DNA of 64,000 bases from Paraperibacillus marinus (GCF_046237605.1 NZ_CP143542.1:4340001-4404000); one strand, 5' to 3'. Positions 41,222 through 50,821 are shown, counted from the first letter of the stretch. The notes: generated from the letters alone by a model not told the origin. Numbers and translations are program-made.

Positions 41222-43200
41222 TCCTTAGTTCCCCCTTCTAAATATTCATCTATTGCCTCAATTAATCTGGTTTCTGCTTCTTCTATTGAAATATCCGCAA
41301 GCTGGGTGGCGGCATTCGTCAGGTGGCCGCCGCCTTCCAATGCTTCCATGATTACCTGGACATTGATATCCCCAAGCGACCTTGCGCTGATTCCGACCAC
41401 ATCCTCATCCCTTCTTGAGATGACAAAAGATGCCGTGACGCCGTCCATGGTCAGGAGTGTGTCGGCGGCCTGTGCAATCATCACCTGATTGTTCATCTGA
41501 TCGGTGCTGCTCTTGGCGATGGCAATGCCATCGCGATAAAAGGAGACAGATTCAATCAGCTTGGCACGCTTGATATAGGTCTCAACACTTTCCTTGAGGA
41601 ACTTCTGGACGAGTACCGTATCAGCACCATGCGCCCTTAGATAGGAAGCAGCGTCAAAGGTCCTGGCGCCTGTCCGGAGGGTAAAGCTCTTGGTATCGAC
41701 AATGATGCCCGAAAGCAGGGCCGTAGCCTCCAGCATTTCAATCTTGCCGCGCTTCGGCTGATATTCGAGCAGCTCGGTCACTAGCTCTGCAGTCGATGAC
41801 GCATATGGCTCCATATAGACTAGCAGGGAATTGGCGATGAATTCTTCGCCGCGGCGATGATGGTCGATCACGACCACCTTGTCAAATCGGTTCAAGAGCT
41901 TCTCATCGATGAGCATGGACGGCTTATGAGTATCGACCACGACAAGAAGCGTTTCTTCCGTAATCATTTCATACGCTTCCTCCGGACTGATGAAGCGCTC
42001 AAACAAGTCCGGCGTCTGCTTTGTCTCCTCAAGGAGCCTCTCCACACCTGTTTCTAGCTCATTGAAGTTGATGACACTGTATGCTTCCCGCTGATTCATA
42101 CCGGCAATCTTCAAGATGCCTATGGATGAGCCCACTGCATCGAGGTCAGGGAACTTATGCCCCATAACAATGACCTTGTCGCTGTCGACGATGATATCAC
42201 GGAGTGCATGCGAGATAACCCTTGCACGGACCCTGGTCCGCTTTTCGATCGGGTTGGTTTTGCCTCCGTAGAATTTCACCTTTCCATTGTTCAATTTGAT
42301 GGCCACCTGATCCCCGCCTCGTCCTAAGGCCAAGTCAAGGCTTGACTGGGCTAGGATGCCAAGCTCCGGCAGCGAAGAGACGCCTGATCCCACCCCGATG
42401 CTCAGGGTCAGGGGCACATTCTGCTTGGCGGTTGTCTCCCTGATCTCATCGAGAATCGAGAATTTACTCTTTTCCAGATGCCCCAGGATATGTTCGTTAT
42501 AAACCGCAATAAACCGGTCGACTGATACTCTTTTCAAGAAGATGCCATTCTCCTGTGACCACCTGTTCAGCAGAGAAGTCACGAGGGAGTTGATGCTGCT
42601 GCGTTTATGATCATCCATGTTCTGGGTAAGGTCATCATAATTATCCAGGAATATGATGGAGATAACGGTTCTCTCGTCCTCATAAAGCTTCTCGATTTCA
42701 ACCTGTTCGGTCACATCGAAGAAATACAGCAATCGTTCTTCACGCTTATGAATGATCCTGAACTTGCGGTCTACGAGTGTAATAGTTTCCGATTCCACTT
42801 CCTGCTTGATCAGCGGAATAAGAACATCCGCTACATCGTACAAAGACCTGCCCACGAGGGTATCTTCATTAAAACAAGAACTTATGAATGGATTGGTCCA
42901 CTCGATAAAGTAATCTTCATTAATCAGCATGATACCGATCGGCATCTCAAGAAGCGCTTCTTCACCTACCTTCTTCAGGCGGTAGGAAAGGGTCGAGATA
43001 TACTCTTCCGTTTCCCGGCTGGTCTTATATTCTAAACGGATGATGATATAAAACAGAACTGCCATTACAGCGGCTGCTGCCAGTGCAATGATCCACTGGT
43101 GAAAAGCGAGGACAGCCAATAGTGCAGCTACAGCGAATATCAGGATATAGAGAAGATATCTGATGGATTGTCTATGCTGCTTTTTTAAATACGACGGCAT
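41218..43200 (-). CDS. gdpP: Cyclic-di-AMP phosphodiesterase GdpP (YybT)
   Basis: 660 residues: two membrane helices (about 13-53), a degenerate PAS domain (about 85-150, heme-binding in B. subtilis), a modified GGDEF domain (about 175-300), and a DHH-DHHA1 phosphodiesterase with HKFPDLDAVGSSIG, VDTHKPSM and VIDHHRRGEEF. It hydrolyses c-di-AMP to pApA and so affects potassium and wall homeostasis and beta-lactam tolerance. It lies 36 bp after yybS and overlaps rplI, forming yybS-gdpP-rplI. Confidence 0.96.
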   Translation of the reverse strand: MPSYLKKQHRQSIRYLLYILIFAVAALLAVLAFHQWIIALAAAAVMAVLFYIIIRLEYKTSRETEEYISTLSYRLKKVGEEALLEMPIGIMLINEDYFIEWTNPFISSCFNEDTLVGRSLYDVADVLIPLIKQEVESETITLVDRKFRIIHKREERLLYFFDVTEQVEIEKLYEDERTVISIIFLDNYDDLTQNMDDHKRSSINSLVTSLLNRWSQENGIFLKRVSVDRFIAVYNEHILGHLEKSKFSILDEIRETTAKQNVPLTLSIGVGSGVSSLPELGILAQSSLDLALGRGGDQVAIKLNNGKVKFYGGKTNPIEKRTRVRARVISHALRDIIVDSDKVIVMGHKFPDLDAVGSSIGILKIAGMNQREAYSVINFNELETGVERLLEETKQTPDLFERFISPEEAYEMITEETLLVVVDTHKPSMLIDEKLLNRFDKVVVIDHHRRGEEFIANSLLVYMEPYASSTAELVTELLEYQPKRGKIEMLEATALLSGIIVDTKSFTLRTGARTFDAASYLRAHGADTVLVQKFLKESVETYIKRAKLIESVSFYRDGIAIAKSSTDQMNNQVMIAQAADTLLTMDGVTASFVISRRDEDVVGISARSLGDINVQVIMEALEGGGHLTNAATQLADISIEEAETRLIEAIDEYLEGGTKE

Positions 43201-43236
43201 TTTTTCAGCTCCTAAAAGCTTGAATCACTCGGTAAG

Positions 43237-44172
43237 CTATTTCTTACTGAGAGTTTCTCTTAATTTAAATCCTAAGTCCATTATACCTAATATCCTCACA
43301 GCATAATGGAAAATTGGTACCAGGAAGGATAAAATCACTATAAACCATGTAAGGGCTTTTGGCCAACCTTTTAGGCGGCTGTAGAAAAAGAGGAAGGAAT
43401 ACCCCTGAAGCAGCAGCAGCAGCTGCAATACATACAGGATATTCACTATAACCATATACATAGTATCCTTCTGGCTTACATCAATGAAAAACGAGAGTAT
43501 CAATACGATTAGATAATACCACAAAATGCTTTTCGGAAGCTGCAGATTGCGTATTGGCGGCCACTTAATGCCGAGCCTTCCCAGCCGCTTGATGATCGGT
43601 GTGACTGCAAGCAGGATCAGGATCACCATGATCATGGAAGTGATCACAAACAGGCTTGGTGCAAGGACCATGAGCATATCCAGGCTCTCCGTAAGCCGCT
43701 TCATTGCCTCTTCAGGATTCTGCCCCATCCCTTCCAGCAGCTGTGAGGACTGCTTAAGGCTGTCCTTGAACATTTCAATAGTGGCCTCGAGGACATTCTG
43801 CTCGAGGAACACGATAGAGAAGACAAACAATCCCACAAAACCAATCAAAAAGGTCAGGACCGAACTGATATATATCGTCCCGAATGAACTTCCCTTACGT
43901 ATATGATACCCGATAACAACCCCAGTTCCCCCAAACAAGAGGGCGACTGGCGCGAAGAGCAGTGTGCCAATGATGCTTGATACCAGGGTGCCTGCAGCAA
44001 GTACACCAAGTGTCCATCCTAACGAATGTTTGCCCGCCACGAGGATGAACGGGAGGGGCAGGATGAACAGCAGGAGGTTGCCAAGCACCGGCAGCTGGAT
44101 AGACAGGAACACCAAAATACAAAAAACAGCCAATAAGGCTGCACTCTCTGCAATCTTTCTTCCGTTGGCCAT
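43237..44172 (-). CDS. yybS: YybS-family membrane protein (DUF2232)
   Basis: 311 residues with about eight membrane helices in two groups separated by an amphipathic stretch (about 125-160, KDSLKQSSQLLEGMGQNPEEAMKRL). The family is conserved next to gdpP and rplI in Bacillaceae; its function is not established. AAAAGGAAGTGAATGT precedes the ATG. Very likely co-transcribed with gdpP. Confidence 0.9.
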   Translation of the reverse strand: MANGRKIAESAALLAVFCILVFLSIQLPVLGNLLLFILPLPFILVAGKHSLGWTLGVLAAGTLVSSIIGTLLFAPVALLFGGTGVVIGYHIRKGSSFGTIYISSVLTFLIGFVGLFVFSIVFLEQNVLEATIEMFKDSLKQSSQLLEGMGQNPEEAMKRLTESLDMLMVLAPSLFVITSMIMVILILLAVTPIIKRLGRLGIKWPPIRNLQLPKSILWYYLIVLILSFFIDVSQKDTMYMVIVNILYVLQLLLLLQGYSFLFFYSRLKGWPKALTWFIVILSFLVPIFHYAVRILGIMDLGFKLRETLSKK

Positions 44173-44305
44173 ACATTCACTTCCTTTAAAAAAACCGAGT
44201 TATCCCTTATATTTATTTTATCCATTATATGCTCCACAATCAATCTTGCGGCATGGTTAGATTGTTTTATCAAAATCCGGGGCGGAAATGATAGGAGAGA
44301 AATCT

Positions 44306-45013
44306 ATGAAAAAAGCCATTCTATTTGATCTCGACGGCACCCTTCTCGACCGGGACCGTTCCATTTATCGTTTTGCTTCGGAACAATACAAACGCTATCT
44401 GAATCACTTTTCTTCCTTATCTGAACTGGAGTACAGAAACAGTTTTATTGAACTGGACGCGCGCGGATACAGGTGGAAGGATGAGGTATACAGGCTGCTG
44501 TTAGACCGGCATGGCATTTCATCTGTAGGCCCGGAGGAGCTTCTGAATGATTATATAACAAACTTCCATGCCCATTGTGCCCCTTTCGAGGGGATATACG
44601 AAGCACTTCGGAACCTTAAGGAAAAGGGATATCTTCTGGGGTTGATTACAAATGGAAGAACACAGTTCCAAAGGCATTCCATCCAGGCACTGGCGCTTGA
44701 ACCATTTATGGATATTATCCTCATTTCAGAGGAAGCCGGCATGAAAAAACCGGACAGCCGCATCTTCTTAAAAGCACTGGAGGAGCTGCAGGTGCCAGCC
44801 GATTGTGCCATATATGCAGGCGATCATCCTGACAATGACATCCGGGCAGCGGCCAATGCCGGGATGGCGGCCATTTGGAAGCAAAATAGCAGCTGGGAAC
44901 CTTTCAGCCATGAATATACCTTTGAAAGCTATGAGGAGCTTCCGAAGCTTGCCGACAAGATATTCGGAAGTCTGCCGCGTTACTCGCCATCGTCATATAC
45001 GTCAAATAAGTAA
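44306..45013 (+). CDS. HAD-superfamily hydrolase
   Basis: 235 residues from the ATG at 44306; TAGGAGAGAAATCT precedes it and the upstream in-frame ATG has no such site. Motif I is FDLDGTLLDRD, motif II LITNGR, motif III K of MKKPDSRIF and motif IV GDHPDNDI, with a helical cap of about 80 residues between I and II (subfamily I). Such enzymes dephosphorylate small molecules; the substrate is unknown. Its last 34 bp overlap a small gene on the other strand. Confidence 0.88.
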   Translation: MKKAILFDLDGTLLDRDRSIYRFASEQYKRYLNHFSSLSELEYRNSFIELDARGYRWKDEVYRLLLDRHGISSVGPEELLNDYITNFHAHCAPFEGIYEALRNLKEKGYLLGLITNGRTQFQRHSIQALALEPFMDIILISEEAGMKKPDSRIFLKALEELQVPADCAIYAGDHPDNDIRAAANAGMAAIWKQNSSWEPFSHEYTFESYEELPKLADKIFGSLPRYSPSSYTSNK

Positions 45014-45138
45014 GCAAAAGCGTCATCCGTTCTGTTTACCTTCCAGCTGCGCTGATAAGCGAAAACGGTCAGTGACGAAAAACATACAACCGCTCCGCAG
45101 ATTAAAATCAGGCAGAATAATCCAACTGCTGTGTCCAT
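44980..45138 (-). CDS. Small single-span membrane protein, unrecognised
   Basis: A 52-residue product: MDTAVGLFCLILICGAVVCF opens with one hydrophobic helix, followed by SSLTVFAYQRSWKVNRTDDA and an acidic tail ending YDDGE. The start is preceded by GAGGGAGGGATATAG, a strong ribosome site. No family is recognised. It converges on the HAD gene and its last 34 bp are antisense to that gene's 3' end. The pattern of ribosome site, helix and charged tail supports a real small protein. Confidence 0.6.
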   Translation of the reverse strand: MDTAVGLFCLILICGAVVCFSSLTVFAYQRSWKVNRTDDAFAYLFDVYDDGE

Positions 45139-45217
45139 CTATATCCCTCCCTCTGTTTACGTTCATGGTAAATGATGAAACGCATTTCAGAGCAAGAAGA
45201 AAAGAGAAGGAGTTTAT

Positions 45218-46195
45218 ATGGCAAATATTAAAGAGATTGCAAAGCTTGCCGGCGTATCCGTGACGACCGTCTCCCGCGTGCTGAATCACCATCCGTATGT
45301 AAGCAAAGAGAAGCAGGAAGCTGTAAAGCGTGCCATGGAAGCCTGCAGCTATCAGCAGAACATCAATGCCGTGCATCTAAGCATTGGGCAGACCTTCCTC
45401 ATCGGCGTCGTCATCCCGTTCACCAACCATCCTTATTTCGGACAGCTGGTGGAAGGTATTGCCGGCGAGGCTGTTAAACACAACTATACGCTCGTTCTGT
45501 TTCAGACGGCCTATGAAAAAGACAAAGAAATTCAGGCGATGGACATGCTGAAGAACAAACAGGTGGATGCATTGATCATTTGCTCCAGAATTTCGGGGCT
45601 TGAGATTATTAATAAATATCACGCTTACGGCCCGATCATTTTATGTGAAGATACCAGAGGCACCGAGATATCCTCCACTTTCATCGATCACTATAAAACG
45701 TTTAATCACGCACTTGAGTATCTGCACCATAAAGGACATGAGAAGATCGGCTATTGTATCGGGAGGAATTCAGGCAGCAACAGCACACAGAGAGAGAAGG
45801 CATATAGGGACCATCTGAGGAAATATGGCAAACCCTTCAGCCAGAGCTTTATCTTTCACGACTGCTTTAACTTCGAAGACGGATTAAAAGTGGTACAGCG
45901 GCTGTCAGGGCTCGAGGACCGCCCCACTGCCCTGATTGTTTCAAGCGACCAGGTGGCGGCAGGCATCCTGACCTGCTGCCAGGATTCGGGAATCCCGGTA
46001 CCTGGTGACCTTTCTATCATTGGGTTTGATAACGAGCCGATTGCTCAGATCATGAAAATCACCACTCTCGAAATTCCTCTTTCCCAGATGGGCAGAAAGC
46101 TCTTTTTACAATCGATTGACAAGGACGGGATAACCCATGATGAGCTTACAGCCAGCCTCATTGAAAGAGATACGGTGGCGGAGCTCCCATCCTGA
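45218..46195 (+). CDS. LacI-family transcription regulator
   Basis: 325 residues: N-terminal LacI HTH with hinge (NIKEIAKLAGVSVTTVSRVLNHHPYVSKEKQEAV), and a periplasmic-binding-like effector domain (GVVIPFTNHPYFGQLVEGI, VDALIICSRI, STFIDHYKTFNHALEYL, PTALIVSSDQVAAGIL, SIIGFDNEPIA). GAAGGAGTTTAT precedes the ATG. Such regulators usually bind a sugar, but no sugar operon is adjacent, so its target lies elsewhere. It converges on the catalase gene. Confidence 0.9.
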   Translation: MANIKEIAKLAGVSVTTVSRVLNHHPYVSKEKQEAVKRAMEACSYQQNINAVHLSIGQTFLIGVVIPFTNHPYFGQLVEGIAGEAVKHNYTLVLFQTAYEKDKEIQAMDMLKNKQVDALIICSRISGLEIINKYHAYGPIILCEDTRGTEISSTFIDHYKTFNHALEYLHHKGHEKIGYCIGRNSGSNSTQREKAYRDHLRKYGKPFSQSFIFHDCFNFEDGLKVVQRLSGLEDRPTALIVSSDQVAAGILTCCQDSGIPVPGDLSIIGFDNEPIAQIMKITTLEIPLSQMGRKLFLQSIDKDGITHDELTASLIERDTVAELPS

Positions 46196-46214
46196 TTAAT
46201 GCCTGCTCATCAAT

Positions 46215-46245
46215 CAAAAGCGGCCTCACTTTTGAAGGCCGCCAA
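46215..46245 (-). terminator. Terminator after the catalase gene
   Basis: GCGGCCT / AGGCCGC stem; in minus direction followed by TTTTGATTG. Lies between convergent genes. Confidence 0.65.
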
Positions 46246-46250
46246 ACATT

Positions 46251-48281
46251 CTATCCGTTTATCTTTCGTTCCCAGTGGCGGTGCGCAGAAATGGCTTCTG
46301 CAAAGTCCCTGGCAAATTGCAGAGGGTCCTGGCCGCTCACTGTACCTGGAGTATTCTCAAGTTCATTGGCCGCAAGCCATTTGACACCTTCATGGGTCGC
46401 TCCTATCGGCTTGTAATGCATGAAAGCCTCCAGCAGGAACTTGGAAGCCTGCATGGAAAATGGCCTGTCTGCCCCTTTACCGCCGGCCGCATAAATCGCA
46501 TCAAACAGGACGGAGTCACTGGTGAGGAAGGTGTGATCCACTTTTTGTTCACTTCCATCCGATCCCTTCAGCATGCCGAGCTTGCTGCTGATGATTTCCG
46601 TCTGAATGCCCTCTGCTTTCAGGCTGCTTAGAATGGAGACAACTTCTTCCCCATTGAAACCCTCATCCAGAATTACACCCACTTTTCGTGTAGAAGGAAG
46701 CTTCTTTGTATTTTCCTGGCTTAATGCCGGAGAAGACTTCATTACCTGCGGTCCTCCTGTTTTCGGCAACTCGGCCCCAATTGCTTCGGCAAAACCTTGG
46801 GCAAGCTCCAGGCTGACATGTGCGAACATATTGACAACCTGCTGCTTAACGGATTCGCTTTTCACTTTACCAAGCTCAAAGCTGAAAGCCTCCATAATAT
46901 GCTGTTTCTCCGGCTGGCTCATGCTGTTCCAGAACAGGGACGCCTGGGAGAAATGGTCCTTAAAACTGTCGCTTCGCTTGCGGACCTTATATCCTTCCAC
47001 CTTTTCCTGGTAGTGGGCGTATCCCCCTTCTTCAACAGAAGCTGGTGCTGGAGTATTTTGCGCCAGCGAATTCCTGTGGTAGGAAACCCGTCCCCGGTTG
47101 ATCGTCTGGCGTCCGAATCCATCCCGCTGATTATTATGGAAGGGACAGACAGGGCGGTTGATCGGCAGTTCATGGAAGTTGGGTCCTCCAAGGCGGAGCA
47201 GCTGTGTATCTGTGTAAGAGAACAAGCGCCCCTGAAGCAGCGGGTCATTTGAAAAATCGATGCCGGGCACAACATGTCCGGGGTGGAATGCCGCTTGTTC
47301 GGTTTCAGCGAACACATTATCCACATTGCGGTTCAGCGTCATCTTTCCCACCAGCTTTACCGGAACATCCTCCTCAGGCCAAAGCTTGGTCGGATCTAAT
47401 AGATCAAAATCAAAAGCAAACTCATCTTCCTCATCAATCATCTGGACCCCGAGCTCATATTGCGGGAAATCCCCATTTTCAATCGAGTCATATAAGTCTC
47501 TCCGGTGGAAATCCGGGTCCTTTCCGGAAATCTTTTGGGCTTCGTCCCAAACAAGAGAATGAGTGCCAAGCACCGGTTTCCAGTGAAACTTTACAAAGCG
47601 GGATTTCCCCTCTTCATTTACAAATCGGAATGTATGTACACCAAAGCCTTCCATCATCCGGAAGCTTCTTGGTATAGCCCGGTCACTCATCGCCCACATC
47701 ACCATATGCGCTGATTCCTGATTATTCGCCACAAAGTCCCAGAATGTATCATGAGCAGAAGCTGCCTGTGGAATCTCATTATGAGGCTCCGGCTTTAATG
47801 CATGAACCAAATCCGGAAATTTAATGGCATCCTGGATAAAGAATACCGGGATGTTGTTTCCGACTAAATCATAATTGCCTTCCTCCGTGTAAAATTTCAC
47901 CGCAAAGCCGCGGGCATCCCGGACCGTTTCACTTGAGCCGCGTGAACCGGCTACCGTGGAGAAACGTACGAAAACAGGAGTCTTGACAGAAGGATCCTGC
48001 AGAAATCCGGCCCTTGTATACTCCTTCATCGATTCATACACCTCAAATTCCCCATGCGCAGCAAACCCGCGGGCATGGACAATTCGTTCAGGAATCCGCT
48101 CATGATCAAAATGAGTCATCTTTTCGCGGAAATGAAAATCCTCCATCAGTGTCGGACCGCGTTCCCCCGCTTTTAGCGAAAACTCATCCTCAGACACTTT
48201 CAATCCTTGATTGGTCGTCAACTTTTCACCCTGATCATCCACCCTGTACTGTTCCAGCTGTTCATCCTTGCGATTGCCCAA
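46251..48281 (-). CDS. katE: Large-subunit catalase (HPII/KatE type)
   Basis: About 676 residues. The catalase core shows VRFSTVAGSRGSSETVRDARGFAVKFYTEEGNYDLVGNNIPVFFIQD and RLFSYTDTQLLRLGGPN, where the tyrosine is the proximal heme ligand. A flavodoxin/DJ-1-like C-terminal domain (from about residue 530, KVGVILDEGFNGEEVVSILSSLKAEG) marks the large-subunit clade. The frame is open to 48314, but a TTG at 48281 behind AAAAGGGGTG is the better start. Dismutates hydrogen peroxide in the cytosol or spore. In B. subtilis the KatE homologue is sigma-B controlled; no such promoter was confirmed here. Confidence 0.93.
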   Translation of the reverse strand: MGNRKDEQLEQYRVDDQGEKLTTNQGLKVSEDEFSLKAGERGPTLMEDFHFREKMTHFDHERIPERIVHARGFAAHGEFEVYESMKEYTRAGFLQDPSVKTPVFVRFSTVAGSRGSSETVRDARGFAVKFYTEEGNYDLVGNNIPVFFIQDAIKFPDLVHALKPEPHNEIPQAASAHDTFWDFVANNQESAHMVMWAMSDRAIPRSFRMMEGFGVHTFRFVNEEGKSRFVKFHWKPVLGTHSLVWDEAQKISGKDPDFHRRDLYDSIENGDFPQYELGVQMIDEEDEFAFDFDLLDPTKLWPEEDVPVKLVGKMTLNRNVDNVFAETEQAAFHPGHVVPGIDFSNDPLLQGRLFSYTDTQLLRLGGPNFHELPINRPVCPFHNNQRDGFGRQTINRGRVSYHRNSLAQNTPAPASVEEGGYAHYQEKVEGYKVRKRSDSFKDHFSQASLFWNSMSQPEKQHIMEAFSFELGKVKSESVKQQVVNMFAHVSLELAQGFAEAIGAELPKTGGPQVMKSSPALSQENTKKLPSTRKVGVILDEGFNGEEVVSILSSLKAEGIQTEIISSKLGMLKGSDGSEQKVDHTFLTSDSVLFDAIYAAGGKGADRPFSMQASKFLLEAFMHYKPIGATHEGVKWLAANELENTPGTVSGQDPLQFARDFAEAISAHRHWERKING

Positions 48282-48383
48282 AACGACACCCCTTTTGAAT
48301 GATATGTATAGCACTTACCTAGCACTCTACCCCGCAGACTGATGAAGAAACCATAAATGCAGGGAAACCCGTTAAACTTCTCC

Positions 48384-48617
48384 TTATCCCTTCACCAATA
48401 AAGCCTCCAGCCGCTCATTACGGCTCTCTCTTTCCTCTGTGGAAGACAAATCATATTTCTTCAGCAGATGAAACACCTCATTCAATGTTTCCTGGCTCTG
48501 TTCCTCTCCTAAAAAACTTTCTATTTCTCCGGTCAGTCCATGCGGAAGGAACTCATCCTGCTGACTCAGCTTATGAAGCACATCTTCCCGGCTGTGATCG
48601 AGATTACAGCTGCTCAT
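48384..48617 (-). CDS. Small conserved Bacillus-type protein, function unknown
   Basis: 77 residues from the ATG at 48617, 6 nt after GAGAGGTG; two upstream in-frame ATGs are too close to it or lack one. The product, MSSCNLDHSREDVLHKLSQQ and on, is mostly helical and acidic and ends ERLEALLVKG. It resembles short group-specific proteins found in Bacillaceae; no function is known. Same strand as the catalase, about 100 bp upstream, so co-expression is possible. Confidence 0.65.
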   Translation of the reverse strand: MSSCNLDHSREDVLHKLSQQDEFLPHGLTGEIESFLGEEQSQETLNEVFHLLKKYDLSSTEERESRNERLEALLVKG

Positions 48618-48728
48618 TGTCATCACCTCTCTTTGTTTTCTATTCACTGGTTTTTATTGGTTTAAACTCCTATAGGGGTACTGATTACTGATAAGCTGCG
48701 ATAAGACAGCAAAGATCTTTATACAGCA

Positions 48729-48764
48729 GGAAAGCATCCTTCAAATTGGAGGATGCTTTTTAAA
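48729..48764. terminator. Terminator-like hairpin
   Basis: AAAGCATCCT / AGGATGCTTT, with T-run on the plus side, 23 bp beyond the stop of the minus-strand serine hydrolase. Confidence 0.75.
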
Positions 48765-48786
48765 TATTAAGTGGAATATGATCTTC

Positions 48787-49830
48787 CTATCTATTTACAC
48801 ACCCGATCACAGTGTCTCCAAACGATCTAACATCAGCCAGGTAATCATGTCCTTCAGGCGATCCAAAACTATTAAACATACGAACGGCAACCAGGTTCTG
48901 TTCTGGTATTGCCAATAAGGTCACACCTGTATATCCGAGTATTTGAAATGACCTTTTAGGAACATGTTCGCCAATCTCCGTTTTCTTTGCATTTACATCT
49001 TTCACGAACCATAGGAATCCATTTTGCGGCAGATCCCTTTCTATTGTTGCTGGACTCTGCAGCGACACCGCCATTCGAATCATTTCTTTCGGGACAATTT
49101 GTTTTCCATTTATATTCCCTTCTTTTAAATGAAAATAGCCCCAAAAGGCTAACTCGCGTGCCGAAATATACATATTCATTTTATCGCCGGCTGTACTATC
49201 ACTAGTTTTCCAATCGCCATCCTCTTCATATCGCAGAATGACATCAACCAGCTGTTCATTTTTATGGGAGTGCCAATTTGTTTCTTTAAAACCTAATGGA
49301 ACGAAAACCTGCTCGTGCAAAATCTCGGATATTGTTTTCTCAGTGGTCCTCTTTATAATTTCATTCAGCGTGGTTACCCCAATTTGTCTATAGGACCAGC
49401 CTTCCCCGGCTGGAAATTCACGATAAATAGAGCCTTCCTTTTCGCTCAGCCCATGGGTATGAGTGAGTAAGTGCCTAATGGTTGTGTTCTCCCAGAAAGC
49501 AGCCTCAAGCCCCGGAAGGTAGTTCAATACCAGTTCATCTATACTCTTTATATAACCATGATACACAGCATAAGCTGCCGCAAAACCAATATAGCTCTTC
49601 CTTACAGAAGCTGCATGAAACTGGGTATCTTCCTGCACGATTCGTGCGTCCTCTTTAATTGATTGTTTCCCTATATATTCTTCTAAAACAATCGTGTCAT
49701 TATGAATCACAAATGCAGCTGCACCTGAGCAGATTACCTTATCATATGTATGTAACACGTGTTCCAATATAGGAGAAAAATCGGGATCGCTTTTATGTTT
49801 TAGAAACAACTTAAAATCCTCCTGTAGCAA
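48787..49830 (-). CDS. Serine hydrolase, class C beta-lactamase / esterase family
   Basis: 347 residues of the beta-lactamase-related family. The SxxK motif is ASVRKSYIGFA (serine near residue 74), with HLLTHTHGLSEKEG and a GEGWSYRQIGVTTLNEII stretch providing the YxN-like region. No signal peptide is visible, which suggests a cytosolic esterase or D-aminopeptidase rather than a secreted penicillinase. TACAGGAGGATTTTA precedes the start. The substrate is unknown. Confidence 0.85.
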   Translation of the reverse strand: MLQEDFKLFLKHKSDPDFSPILEHVLHTYDKVICSGAAAFVIHNDTIVLEEYIGKQSIKEDARIVQEDTQFHAASVRKSYIGFAAAYAVYHGYIKSIDELVLNYLPGLEAAFWENTTIRHLLTHTHGLSEKEGSIYREFPAGEGWSYRQIGVTTLNEIIKRTTEKTISEILHEQVFVPLGFKETNWHSHKNEQLVDVILRYEEDGDWKTSDSTAGDKMNMYISARELAFWGYFHLKEGNINGKQIVPKEMIRMAVSLQSPATIERDLPQNGFLWFVKDVNAKKTEIGEHVPKRSFQILGYTGVTLLAIPEQNLVAVRMFNSFGSPEGHDYLADVRSFGDTVIGCVNR

Positions 49831-49962
49831 TATGACCTTAGTTACACACTGCTGACTACTTTATTATCCATTCTGAGATAACTGGTTTGATCTCTTTATT
49901 AGCCCAATGAACCAAGTCCCTATTAAATGCCTCACACACCTTAATGCTTGTTCAACCGCATC

Positions 49963-50154
49963 TTAACATTTACTTGAATTCACAAATTCTATCAAAGTAT
50001 CTTTGTCTTCCGGGTAAGTCAACTCTAACTGTTGTATCTCAGGAACAGACTTCCAGCCCACATCGTATATGAGATGATCAGGATCTTGTATATATTGATG
50101 ACCGCCTGCTATTTTGACAAGAAAATAATGAACCTCATATGCAATGTCAAAATC
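49963..50154 (-). pseudogene. NUDIX hydrolase 3' fragment
   Basis: About 63 codons read PDFDIAYEVHYFLVKIAGGH, then DPDHLIYDVGWKSVPEIQQL and end LTYPEDKDTLIEFVNSSKC. This is the C-terminal half of a small NUDIX protein; the NUDIX box itself is missing. It is joined directly to a truncated acetyltransferase gene, and no start is available, so it is a deletion remnant. Confidence 0.65.
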
Positions 50155-50323
50155 CGGGATGATTCTTAATCCAATTTTCCGCTGCCTCGAGAAGATATGG
50201 GTTAGGAATACCTAACGTTGTTGCTGCCACTTCTTTATCTCCCGCTAATTCTTGGACTCTAGGCGCATCGCTAAGTTTAAACGGCCTTAAAGTTAAACGT
50301 TCAGTATGAAGGATGAGTGACAT
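50147..50323 (-). pseudogene. RimJ/RimL-type acetyltransferase 5' fragment
   Basis: The ATG at 50323 follows AAAAGGAGTATGGAA and gives MSLILHTERLTLRPFKLSDA and on to AAENWIKNHPGF, where the frame stops after 58 codons. That is only the N-terminal part of a GNAT domain (family length about 180), so the rest is lost at the junction with the NUDIX fragment. Confidence 0.7.
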
Positions 50324-50498
50324 TTCCATACTCCTTTTAATAGTTTTTTTCCTATGGATAAATACCATCTTGAAATATTCACATTATACCAATATTTAGA
50401 AAATAATGAAGAGGAAACTTCATCACTATACTAATTGAGAACTCATATTTTAAGATTCGATATAACTATATAAGCTTTATCCCACGTGTCTGGACATA

Positions 50499-50537
50499 AA
50501 AAAAGACACCCAATTAAATCGGGTGTCTTTCGTTTTA
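50499..50537 (-). terminator. Terminator after rpsR
   Basis: AAAGACACCC / GGGTGTCTTT stem with a 9-nt loop, ending 3 bp past the stop codon, with TTTTTTT on the minus side. Confidence 0.9.
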
Positions 50538-50539
50538 CC

Positions 50540-50782
50540 TTATTCTCCTACTACGTATGGTAGAAGAGCCATCGTGCGAGCACGCTTGATAGCTACTGTA
50601 AGTTTACGTTGGTATTTAGCATGTGTACCAGTCACACGACGTGGTAAAATTTTACCGCGTTCAGAAACGAACTTCTTAAGAAGATCTACATCTTTGTAGT
50701 CGATGTGTGTGATTCCGTGTGCTGTGAAGTAACATACTTTACGACGCTTTGCGCGTCCACCTTTACGTCCGCCCATTGCCAT
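50540..50782 (-). CDS. rpsR: 30S ribosomal protein S18
   Basis: 80 residues; GGRKGGRAKRRKVCYFTAHGITHIDYKDVDLLKKFVSERGKILPRRVTGT is near identical to other Bacillus S18. It binds 16S rRNA as a heterodimer with S6. Last gene of the rpsF-ssb-rpsR operon. AAAGGAGTGAATACAC precedes the ATG. Confidence 0.97.
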   Translation of the reverse strand: MAMGGRKGGRAKRRKVCYFTAHGITHIDYKDVDLLKKFVSERGKILPRRVTGTHAKYQRKLTVAIKRARTMALLPYVVGE

Positions 50783-50821
50783 GTGTATTCACTCCTTTAT
50801 TATGAATTTTTTGCGTATTCC

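Noticed and set aside
49750..49768. Third parS site around ACACGTG
   Set aside because: Only the central CACGTG core fits; the outer bases differ from the parS consensus at several positions.
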